A stretch of 12,322 bases of DNA from Tagaea sp. (GTDB lineage: Bacteria > Pseudomonadota > Alphaproteobacteria > CACIAM-22H2), in assembly GCA_023653245.1 (NCBI GenBank), contig JAMNXK010000023.1, positions 1 to 12,322 on the forward strand. The letters are read 5' to 3'. Made by a program: the position numbers and the translations under genes. Shown here one piece after another: positions 7,336 to 12,322 of the stretch. Positions within the stretch are counted from its first letter, which is position 1; every line of letters begins with the position of its first letter. The notes beneath the pieces were generated by a model, which did not search any database, had not been told where the DNA came from, and saw only the letters and a program-made list of their open reading frames with translations.

Positions 7336-8316
7336 ATGCGCCTGCCGACCTACGACGACGTGCTCGCCGCCGCCAAGCGGATCGACGGCCATGCGGTCAA
7401 AACGCCGCTGCTGAACGCCAGCCTGCTCGACGCCAAGCTCGGCGGCCGGCTCTTCGTGAAGGCCGAACCGTTGCAGCGCACGGGCTCGTTCAAGTTCCGC
7501 GGCGCCTACAACAAAATCAGCCAGATCCCCGCCGACAAGCGCCAGAACGGCGTGGTCGCGTTCTCCTCGGGCAATCACGCGCAAGGCGTGGCCGCCGCGG
7601 CCCAGCTGCTCGGCATGCCGGCCTGGATCATCATGCCGAAGGACGCGCCGGCGATCAAAATCGCGCGCACCAAGGCCTTCGGCGCGATGGTCGTGCCCTA
7701 CGACCGCTACACCCAAGACCGCGAGAAGATGGGCGCGGAGCTGCAAGCCCAGCACGGCGCCACGCTGGTCAAGCCCTACGACGATCCCGACGTGATGGCG
7801 GGCCAAGGCACGGTCGGTCTGGAAATCGCCGAGCAATGCCGCGCGGCGGGCGTGACGCCCGACGCCGTGCTGGTGTGCTGCGGCGGCGGCGGACTCGTGT
7901 CGGGAACGGCGCTGGCGCTGTCGGGCGCCCTGCCCGGCGTGCCCGTCTATGCGGTCGAGCCCGCCGGCTTCGACGACACCACGCGCAGCCTGGCGAGCGG
8001 CACGCGCGAGAAGAACGATCCGGCCGCGCGCTCGATTTGCGACGCGCTGCTCGCCGCGACGCCTGGCGAACTCACCTTCGCGGTCAATTCGAAACTGCTG
8101 AAAGGCGGGTTGGTCGTCACCGACGACGAAGTCCGGCGCGGCATGGCCACTTTGTTCGAGGAGTTCAAACTCGTCGCCGAGCCGGGCGGTGCCGTGGCGG
8201 CGACGGCCGTGCTGGCCGGCAAATACCCGATCCAGGGCAAAACCGTCGTCGCGGTGATCTCAGGCGGCAATGTCGATCCCGAGACGTTCATCGGCGCGCT
8301 GAAGACCACGCTTTAG
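7336..8316 (+). CDS. Threonine/serine dehydratase-like PLP enzyme
   Basis: Fold-type II pyridoxal-phosphate enzyme of 326 residues, probably deaminating threonine to 2-oxobutyrate or serine to pyruvate. The PLP lysine is K53 in SFKFRGAYNK. SSGNHAQGVA holds the substrate carboxylate loop, and CCGGGGLVSG is the glycine-rich phosphate-binding loop. The C-terminal SGGNVDPE is typical. There is no regulatory ACT domain, so it resembles the short catabolic dehydratases and serine racemases rather than the isoleucine-feedback-controlled biosynthetic IlvA. Serine racemase or hydroxyaspartate dehydratase activity are realistic alternatives. The start has a good Shine-Dalgarno sequence (GAAGGG at 7323-7328) 7 nt before the ATG, unlike several neighbours. 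It begins 64 bp after the hydrolase and may be in the same transcript. Confidence 0.92.
   Translation: MRLPTYDDVLAAAKRIDGHAVKTPLLNASLLDAKLGGRLFVKAEPLQRTGSFKFRGAYNKISQIPADKRQNGVVAFSSGNHAQGVAAAAQLLGMPAWIIMPKDAPAIKIARTKAFGAMVVPYDRYTQDREKMGAELQAQHGATLVKPYDDPDVMAGQGTVGLEIAEQCRAAGVTPDAVLVCCGGGGLVSGTALALSGALPGVPVYAVEPAGFDDTTRSLASGTREKNDPAARSICDALLAATPGELTFAVNSKLLKGGLVVTDDEVRRGMATLFEEFKLVAEPGGAVAATAVLAGKYPIQGKTVVAVISGGNVDPETFIGALKTTL
7928..7935 (-). other. KOPS-like octamer, right of dif, pointing left
   Basis: The plus strand reads CCCTGCCC, giving GGGCAGGG on the minus strand. It is inside the dehydratase gene. Confidence 0.3.
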
Positions 8317-8407
8317 GCGATCTGCTCTGTTTTTGGGCGGATTTCCCACCCCGAACCCCCGAAACACCCGGGACCGACTGGCCCTGGGATTGCTAACCCT
8401 CGCCTTC

Positions 8408-8440
8408 GCCCGATGGATCGGGCGGCCGTCCTTGGCCGCC
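8408..8440 (+). promoter_or_regulatory. Two overlapping inverted repeats in the leader of the ABC substrate-binding gene
   Basis: GCCCGAT (8408-8414) and ATCGGGC (8417-8423) form a perfect 7-bp inverted repeat with a 2-bp centre. GGCGGCC (8421-8427) and GGCCGCC (8434-8440) form a perfect 7-bp stem with a 6-nt loop. The two share bases 8421-8423, so they cannot both form fully in RNA. The first could be a protein-binding operator and the second an RNA hairpin. A Shine-Dalgarno-like AAAGG lies downstream at 8458-8462, close to the ATG at 8471. The structure is visible; the regulatory role is inference. Confidence 0.35.
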
Positions 8441-8470
8441 GCGAATTCCCGGAAAAGAAAGGCAGAATCG

Positions 8471-9514
8471 ATGACCCGCAAGATTTCCCGCCGTGCCTTC
8501 GGTTTCGGCGTGGCCGGTGCCGCCGCCGCGACCCAGCTTGGCCTCGCCGCCCCCGCCCTCGCCCAGGCGCGCACCCGCGTGCGCTTCACCCTGGACGTCG
8601 ATTTCTGGGGCCCGCAATCGAACTTCCTGCTGGGCGTCGAGCGCGGCTATTACGCCGCCGAAGGCCTGGACGTGCAGGTCGACGGCGGTGCCGGTTCCGG
8701 CCAGGCCGTGACGCGCGTGGCGCAGAACACCTACGACATCGGCTTCGGCGATTTCGGCACGATGGCGCGCTTCACCGCGACCAATCCGGCGACGGCCGTG
8801 ACGTCGTTCTTCGTGATGTGGGATTTGCTCCAGCACGGCATCGTGTTCCGCCGCGGCGCGATCGCGAACGCCAAGGACATCGAAGGCAAGACGCTCGCCG
8901 CCCCCGAGCCCGACGCGGGCCGCCAGATGTTCCCGCTTTTCGCCAAGGTCGCCGGCATCGACACGTCCAAGGTGACGCTGCGCCACATCGACTTCCCCTT
9001 GCGCGAGACGCTGGTCGTGCGCGGCGAAGCGCAAGGTGCGACGGGCTTCGTGTCGTCGGTGGCGCTCAACATGGTGCGCGCCGGCGTGCCGCTCGATCAG
9101 ATCGGCTGGATCAGCTATGCGAGCGTCGGCATCGACCTGTTCGGCTCGACGATCTTCGCGCGCCGCGATTGGCTCCAGCAGAACCCGCAAGTCGCCTCGG
9201 GCTTCGCGCGCGCGACCGCGCGTTCGATGCAGAGCATGATCCGCGACCCGCGCGCGTCGATCGAGGCCGCGCGCCGCCGCCAGCCGCTCAACGACATGGC
9301 GGTCGAATTGCCGCGCTATCAGATGGTGCTCGAGCAGTCGATCGCCACCGCCACCACCCGCGCCAACGGCATCGGCCATGTCGATCCCGCGCGCCTGACG
9401 CGGAACATCGCGCAGATCTGCGAGGTCTTCAACATCGCCCAGGTGCCGGCGAACGACCTCGTCTACTCCAACGCGCATCTGCCGCCGATCGAACTGCGCC
9501 GTCTGCCGACCTAA
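8471..9514 (+). CDS. Tat-exported ABC transporter substrate-binding protein (NMT1/SsuA-like)
   Basis: Periplasmic ligand-binding protein of 347 residues, of the NMT1/THI5-like type that serves sulfonate, nitrate, pyrimidine-precursor or related importers. The N terminus MTRKISRRAFGFG has a twin-arginine motif, followed by a hydrophobic stretch and a likely signal-peptidase site after APALA (residue 31). The mature part starts with TRVRFTLDVDFWGP. It then has the usual GYYAAEGLDVQVDGG and YDIGFGDFGTMARF segments of the first lobe, and IEGKTLAAPEPDAG of the second. The frame is open further upstream to 8333, but the Tat signal and the AAAGG at 8458-8462 fix the ATG at 8471. No ATPase or permease gene adjoins it, so it is an orphan here. 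The strong terminator after it ends the unit. The ligand cannot be named. Confidence 0.88.
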   Translation: MTRKISRRAFGFGVAGAAAATQLGLAAPALAQARTRVRFTLDVDFWGPQSNFLLGVERGYYAAEGLDVQVDGGAGSGQAVTRVAQNTYDIGFGDFGTMARFTATNPATAVTSFFVMWDLLQHGIVFRRGAIANAKDIEGKTLAAPEPDAGRQMFPLFAKVAGIDTSKVTLRHIDFPLRETLVVRGEAQGATGFVSSVALNMVRAGVPLDQIGWISYASVGIDLFGSTIFARRDWLQQNPQVASGFARATARSMQSMIRDPRASIEAARRRQPLNDMAVELPRYQMVLEQSIATATTRANGIGHVDPARLTRNIAQICEVFNIAQVPANDLVYSNAHLPPIELRRLPT

Positions 9515-9537
9515 GCGACGGGCGACCGCCCGAAGCG

Positions 9538-9572
9538 CGGCCGGCGGGGCGACCCGCCGGCCGTTTTCTTTT
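9538..9572 (+). terminator. Strong intrinsic terminator after the substrate-binding protein gene
   Basis: An 11-bp perfect GC-rich stem pairs 9538-9548 with 9553-9563 around a 4-nt GCGA loop. It is followed by TTTTCTTTT (9564-9572). It lies 23 bp after the stop codon at 9514 and separates that gene from divK. Confidence 0.92.
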
Positions 9573-9636
9573 GAGATCAACGATTTGCTGCCGCGTTAAC
9601 GGCTCGTCCATCTCCTTGGCCTAGTCTGCCGACTTC

Positions 9637-10002
9637 ATGGCCAAAACGATCCTTATCGTCGAAGACAACGCGCTGAACATGAAGCTGTTCGGCGATCTGC
9701 TCGAAGCCAAAGGCTACGCGACCTTGCGCGCGGCCGAAGGCAACGACGCGCTGGCGATCGCCTCGCGCGAGCGCCCCGATCTGGTGCTGATGGACATCCA
9801 GCTGCCCGGCATGTCGGGGATGGAAGTCACGCGCCGGCTCAAATCCGACCCGGCTTTGCGCGACATCCCGGTCGTCGCCGTCACCGCCTTCGCGCTGCGC
9901 AGCGACGAGGCGCGGATCATGGAATCGGGATGCGCGGCTTACATGGCCAAGCCCGTGTCGATCGACCGTCTGCTCGCCATGGTCGAGCGCCACGCGGCTT
10001 AG
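9637..10002 (+). CDS. divK: DivK-type single-domain response regulator
   Basis: Receiver domain of 121 residues with no output domain. In Caulobacter and other alphaproteobacteria DivK takes phosphate from the PleC/DivJ kinases and tunes DivL-CckA, so controlling CtrA and asymmetric division. The sequence has the acidic pair in IVEDN (E9, D10), the phosphorylated aspartate D53 in LVLMDIQLPGMSG, T83 in AVTAFAL and K105 in YMAKPVS. D53 is the same number as in Caulobacter DivK. The usual partner pleD does not follow; instead a convergent tetR gene overlaps the stop by 4 bp (TTAG shared at 9999-10002). No Shine-Dalgarno sequence precedes the ATG, and a TAGTCT hexamer (9622-9627) lies 9 nt before it. 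Other short receivers (CheY-like) are possible, but the length and the VTAFA / SKPxS-type ends favour DivK. Confidence 0.82.
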   Translation: MAKTILIVEDNALNMKLFGDLLEAKGYATLRAAEGNDALAIASRERPDLVLMDIQLPGMSGMEVTRRLKSDPALRDIPVVAVTAFALRSDEARIMESGCAAYMAKPVSIDRLLAMVERHAA

Positions 10003-10604
10003 GCTTTTTGCGCCGCGTTCGCGATTCCGCCCAGGAACACCTCGCAGGCGAAATCGGCGAAGCGCTCGGGTCCCATCGGCCCGTCGGGGTCGTACCACGT
10101 GTAGGTCCAATTGATGAAGCCGTAGAGCCCCATGCCCGCGGGCCAGGCGAGGCCGGGCTTGGCCTCCATCGCCGGGGCGAGGCGTGCGAGCAGCTTGGCG
10201 GCCGTTTCGACCAGTTTGCGCTGCTTGGCCACGATGGTGGCACGCTGCTTGGGCGCGAGCACGTCGAGCGAGCCCGCCAGCAGCGCGTGGCGCTCGCGCG
10301 CATGGGCGTAGAGCCGCAGATGCGCGCGCAAGAAGGCGCGGAACTGGGCGCGCGGATCCGCACTTTCGGCCAGCGCCGCGTCGGCCGCCGCTTGCAACGC
10401 GCCGACATGGGCGAGCAGCAGATCGTAGAGGATCGCCTCCTTCGATTCGAAATAGTGCCAGATCAGCGCCTTGGAAATGCCGCAGGCGCGCGCCACGTCG
10501 GCGGTCGACGTCGCGGCGAAACCGCGCGTGGCGAAAAGCGCCGCCGCGCGGTCGCGGATGGTCTGTTGCTTGGCGCCGAAATCGCCGGCTCTGGCCCTGG
10601 GCAT
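9999..10604 (-). CDS. TetR-family transcriptional regulator
   Basis: Dimeric DNA-binding repressor of 201 residues. The N-terminal helix-turn-helix is at about residues 14-60: IRDRAAALFATRGFAATS, then DVARACGISKALIWHYF and ESKEAILYDLL, a clear TetR pattern. The ligand domain contains INWTYTWYDPDGP near residues 165-177, a motif seen in regulators of fatty-acid, aromatic-acid or steroid breakdown such as the KstR2-like group. The inducer is unknown. The start at 10604 is preceded on the minus strand by TTGCGC and TAGGTT boxes. It is divergent from the tandem unknown genes (76 bp between starts), which are therefore its most likely target besides itself. Its TAA stop overlaps the divK TAG stop tail to tail. 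Confidence 0.93.
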   Translation of the reverse strand: MPRARAGDFGAKQQTIRDRAAALFATRGFAATSTADVARACGISKALIWHYFESKEAILYDLLLAHVGALQAAADAALAESADPRAQFRAFLRAHLRLYAHARERHALLAGSLDVLAPKQRATIVAKQRKLVETAAKLLARLAPAMEAKPGLAWPAGMGLYGFINWTYTWYDPDGPMGPERFADFACEVFLGGIANAAQKA

Positions 10605-10610
10605 GGGCCT

Positions 10611-10638
10611 AACCTAGCGATCAAGGGTGCGAGCGCAA
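10611..10638 (-). promoter_or_regulatory. Candidate promoter of the tetR gene
   Basis: On the minus strand TTGCGC (10638-10633) and TAGGTT (10616-10611) are 16 bp apart. The -10 box ends 6 nt before the ATG at 10604, so a leaderless transcript is possible. The box matches are weak. Confidence 0.25.
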
Positions 10639-10656
10639 AGAGGTTGCGCCGACTCC

Positions 10657-10664
10657 CCCTCCCC
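10657..10664 (-). other. KOPS-like octamer, right of dif, pointing left
   Basis: The plus strand reads CCCTCCCC, that is GGGGAGGG on the minus strand. It lies in the gap between tetR and the first tandem gene. Confidence 0.3.
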
Positions 10665-10679
10665 GGCCATGCTCCGGCC

Positions 10680-11210
10680 ATGGCGGCGAAGACGGCCAGT
10701 GTTCACACGCGCAAGGAAGTCGAAGGGCTGCTCGCGGCCCTCGAAGGCCATGCCGACGGCGTGATCGCCGCCGCCAAACACGTGACGAGCAAGATCGCCG
10801 AACAGGAATGGCACGCCTATTCCGAGTTCCGCGATCGCTGCGACGATTTCGACACGCTGGCGATCGTGATCGAATACCGGCTCAAGAATCTGCGCGGCGG
10901 GCGCGACGCCGCGCTGGATCGGCAATTCGAGGAGCTGCAGCTGTTCATGCTGACGGCCACGCTGCAAACCAGCCTGCATTTCCTGAAGATCCTGGCGCAG
11001 AAGAACGAGCTGCCGCTCGGCTCGAAGGACATCTTCTTGGGCGAGCTGCGCTCGATCTACCGGGTCAAGAACCTGCTCGAGCTCGATCGCTACAAAAGCA
11101 AGATCTCCAGCCGGGCCGGCAAGGACATCGAAACGGCCGAGGAAATCCTCTCGGTCATCATCGACCGCGCGCCGAGCCTGCTGCAATTGGGCATCGCAGA
11201 GGACGCCTGA
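10680..11210 (+). CDS. Unrecognised helical protein, first of a tandem paralogous pair
   Basis: I do not recognise this 176-residue protein. It has no signal peptide or membrane segment and looks almost wholly alpha-helical and soluble. Residues from about 42 onward form a conserved core shared with the next gene: HAYxxF, DDFDTLAIVIEY, SLHFL, KNELPLG, ELRS and a C-terminal RAPxLL. The first 40 residues differ between the two. The start at 10680 is the second of two ATGs in a repeated CCGGCCATG; the first (10669) is out of frame. No Shine-Dalgarno sequence is visible. It is divergent from tetR and its TGA shares a base with the next ATG (TGATG), so the pair is co-translated. Its charged, helical make-up would suit a partner in a hetero-complex, but no function is claimed. 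Confidence 0.82.
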   Translation: MAAKTASVHTRKEVEGLLAALEGHADGVIAAAKHVTSKIAEQEWHAYSEFRDRCDDFDTLAIVIEYRLKNLRGGRDAALDRQFEELQLFMLTATLQTSLHFLKILAQKNELPLGSKDIFLGELRSIYRVKNLLELDRYKSKISSRAGKDIETAEEILSVIIDRAPSLLQLGIAEDA

Positions 11211-11752
11211 TGATTATCCTGACCGACAGCCAACTGCGCCAGAACGAGGCGGAACTCGCCAAACTCCAAGAGATGCTGCTCGCCCTCGAACAAGGCGCCA
11301 CCAAGGTCATCATGGCCGCGCGCGCGGCGTCGGCGGACGCGAGCGAGGACAAGTACCACGCCTATCTGCATTTCCGCGAAGTGGTCGACGATTTCGACAC
11401 GCTGGCGATCGTGATCGAGTACAAGCTCAAGCGCATGCGCGACGAGAAGGCTGCGGCGCTGGGCGAGAAATTCGACGAGCTCACCGCCTTCATGCTGTCC
11501 TCGATCGTCGGCGCCAGCCTGCACTTCCTGCGCATCCTGTCGGAGAAGAACGAGCTGCCGCTGGGCGCGCGCGACGTGTTCAAGTCGGAGCTGCGCAGCC
11601 TCTATCACGCCAAGGACCGCATCGAGACCGAGCGCTATATCGGCCGGCTCAACGAGCGCACGCGCGCCGATCTGATCGCCGCCGAGCAGATCCTCGAAGT
11701 CGTGATCGAACGCGCGCCGCGCTTGCTGCGCTTCGACGACAAGGAAGATTGA
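11210..11752 (+). CDS. Unrecognised helical protein, second of a tandem paralogous pair
   Basis: Product of 180 residues, starting MIILTDSQLRQNEAELAKLQ. Over 130 ungapped residues from EDKYHAY to LLRF I counted 68 identities with the preceding protein (about 52%). The longest shared blocks are DDFDTLAIVIEY and KNELPLG. The N-terminal 45 residues look like an amphipathic or coiled-coil helix (LRQNEAELAKLQEMLLALEQ) and are not shared. There is a good Shine-Dalgarno sequence, AGAGGA (11198-11203), 6 nt before the ATG, inside the end of the first gene. The ATG shares its A with the upstream TGA. A duplication followed by divergence is the simplest origin, and keeping both copies coupled suggests they work together. 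Function unknown; no catalytic motif is apparent. Confidence 0.85.
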   Translation: MIILTDSQLRQNEAELAKLQEMLLALEQGATKVIMAARAASADASEDKYHAYLHFREVVDDFDTLAIVIEYKLKRMRDEKAAALGEKFDELTAFMLSSIVGASLHFLRILSEKNELPLGARDVFKSELRSLYHAKDRIETERYIGRLNERTRADLIAAEQILEVVIERAPRLLRFDDKED

Positions 11753-11767
11753 AGCCCGGTGGGCTTC
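11751..11767. terminator. Inverted repeat between convergent genes, possible bidirectional terminator
   Basis: GAAGCCC (11751-11757) and GGGCTTC (11761-11767) are a perfect 7-bp inverted repeat with a 3-nt loop, overlapping the stop codon at 11750-11752. It sits in the 19-bp gap between the tandem genes and the convergent nnrU stop. There is no proper T-tract on the plus strand and only a few Ts on the minus strand, so termination would be weak or factor-aided. Confidence 0.4.
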
Positions 11768-11771
11768 GTCG

Positions 11772-12322
11772 TCAGCCGCCCGGCATCGGCGAAACGCCGA
11801 TCAGAAGCCGGTGTAGAAACAGGACGAAGACGACGTAAAAGCCGACGCCAAGACCCAGATTGATCGCCGTCGCCCGCCATTCGGGTCGCGGATACGTGGC
11901 GCCGCTTGCCCGATCGCGTCGATAGCAGCTGGCGAGATCGAGGATCGACCAGACCAGCAGGCTCCCGAACAGCACGATGTCCGCGAGGCGGCCGTTGGCG
12001 AGCAAGTGGGCGGCGCACAGGGCCGCGACGCTCCACACCATCGGATGGCGCACGGCAACGCCGAGGTGGCTTCGCTTCGCGAAATAACCGGCCAGCAGGA
12101 TCATGCTGACGAGCATGAGTGCCGCGGTCGCCGTGAAAAGGCCCGGCGACGGGTCCCAGACGGTCGGGCTCGTCGCGCGCGCGTCGCCATATCCCCAAAC
12201 GATGGCGCCGAGGGCCAGCAGCGAGACGATCGAGTAGACCGCCTTGTACGGGTTCTCGCCGATGCGGGCGATCGTGGCCGCGCGCCAATCGTCCGCGAAG
12301 ATCCGGATCGAATGACTCGCGA
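11772..12322 (-). CDS. nnrU: NnrU-family membrane protein (5' end outside window)
   Basis: Integral membrane protein of the NnrU family, first linked to nitrite and nitric-oxide reduction and related to the haem-containing carotene isomerase Z-ISO. I extended the frame upstream of the internal ATG at 12116 to the right edge and it stays open, giving 182 visible residues. The first visible stretch, ASHSIRIFADDWR, matches the conserved N-terminal HSxRIFA motif, so only a dozen or so residues are missing. Conserved RHPMVW and AHLLANG follow, with histidines that are candidate haem ligands. About five hydrophobic segments are visible, the last being FYVVFVLFLHRLLIGV. No nitrite or nitric-oxide reductase genes are in view, so a role in denitrification is not supported here. 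It converges on the tandem gene pair with a 19-bp gap. Confidence 0.88.
   Translation of the reverse strand, partial: ASHSIRIFADDWRAATIARIGENPYKAVYSIVSLLALGAIVWGYGDARATSPTVWDPSPGLFTATAALMLVSMILLAGYFAKRSHLGVAVRHPMVWSVAALCAAHLLANGRLADIVLFGSLLVWSILDLASCYRRDRASGATYPRPEWRATAINLGLGVGFYVVFVLFLHRLLIGVSPMPGG

Noticed and set aside
8393..9580. 395-codon open frame antisense to the substrate-binding protein gene
   Set aside because: It is antisense to a gene with a Tat signal and clear domains, its product is low-complexity R/A/H-rich, and it runs through the terminator.
9930..10679. Plus-strand open frame extending the first tandem gene upstream through tetR
   Set aside because: Residues before the ATG at 10680 are the antisense of tetR and are not shared with the paralog.
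10663..10682. Direct repeat of CCGGCCATG before the first tandem gene
   Set aside because: Only two 9-bp copies 11 bp apart; the first ATG is out of frame and the repeat is too short to read as an operator or mobile-element trace.

Overview
The window is high-GC DNA with dense, short-spaced genes. It looks like ordinary chromosome of an alphaproteobacterium, probably Rhodospirillales-like. The pointers are a DivK-type single-domain receiver, a MetG without zinc-knuckle cysteines, the metG-tatD-MBL gene order, and GTG/ATGA-type translational coupling. The taxonomic placement is inference. I see no phage, transposon, CRISPR array, rRNA or tRNA gene.

Layout. On the minus strand at the left edge lie atzG and atzE (1390 down to <1): a small subunit and an amidase-signature hydrolase, overlapping by ATGA. 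Atze runs off the window. Divergent from them is a plus-strand operon, metG - TatD-family hydrolase - PhnP-like metallo-beta-lactamase (1467-4629), joined by ATGA overlaps. A 126-base AT-rich gap follows (4630-4755). It holds a 28-bp sequence closely resembling a XerC/XerD dif site (4663-4690). After it come, on the plus strand, a membrane-anchored pentapeptide-repeat protein, mazG coupled by GTGA to an alpha/beta hydrolase, a threonine/serine dehydratase-like PLP enzyme and an orphan Tat-exported ABC substrate-binding protein ending in a strong terminator (9538-9572). A divK-like receiver gene meets a minus-strand TetR regulator tail to tail with a 4-bp overlap. Divergent from tetR is a pair of tandem paralogs of a helical family I do not recognise (10680-11752, about 52% identical over 130 residues). 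The right edge carries a 5'-truncated nnrU on the minus strand.

How it fits together. Most genes are housekeeping: aminoacylation, metal-dependent hydrolases, nucleotide-pool cleaning, amino-acid catabolism and cell-cycle signalling. The two items most worth attention are the candidate chromosome-dimer resolution site and the tandem unknown genes. All six exact matches to the FtsK-orienting octamer GGGNAGGG found by eye point toward the dif-like site: two on its left in forward orientation and four on its right in reverse. That would place this window at the replication terminus. The tandem pair is transcribed away from a TetR regulator and looks like a two-subunit, undescribed system. Several genes (metG, mazG, divK, tetR) have a -10-like hexamer 6-9 nt before the start codon and no Shine-Dalgarno sequence, suggesting leaderless transcripts.
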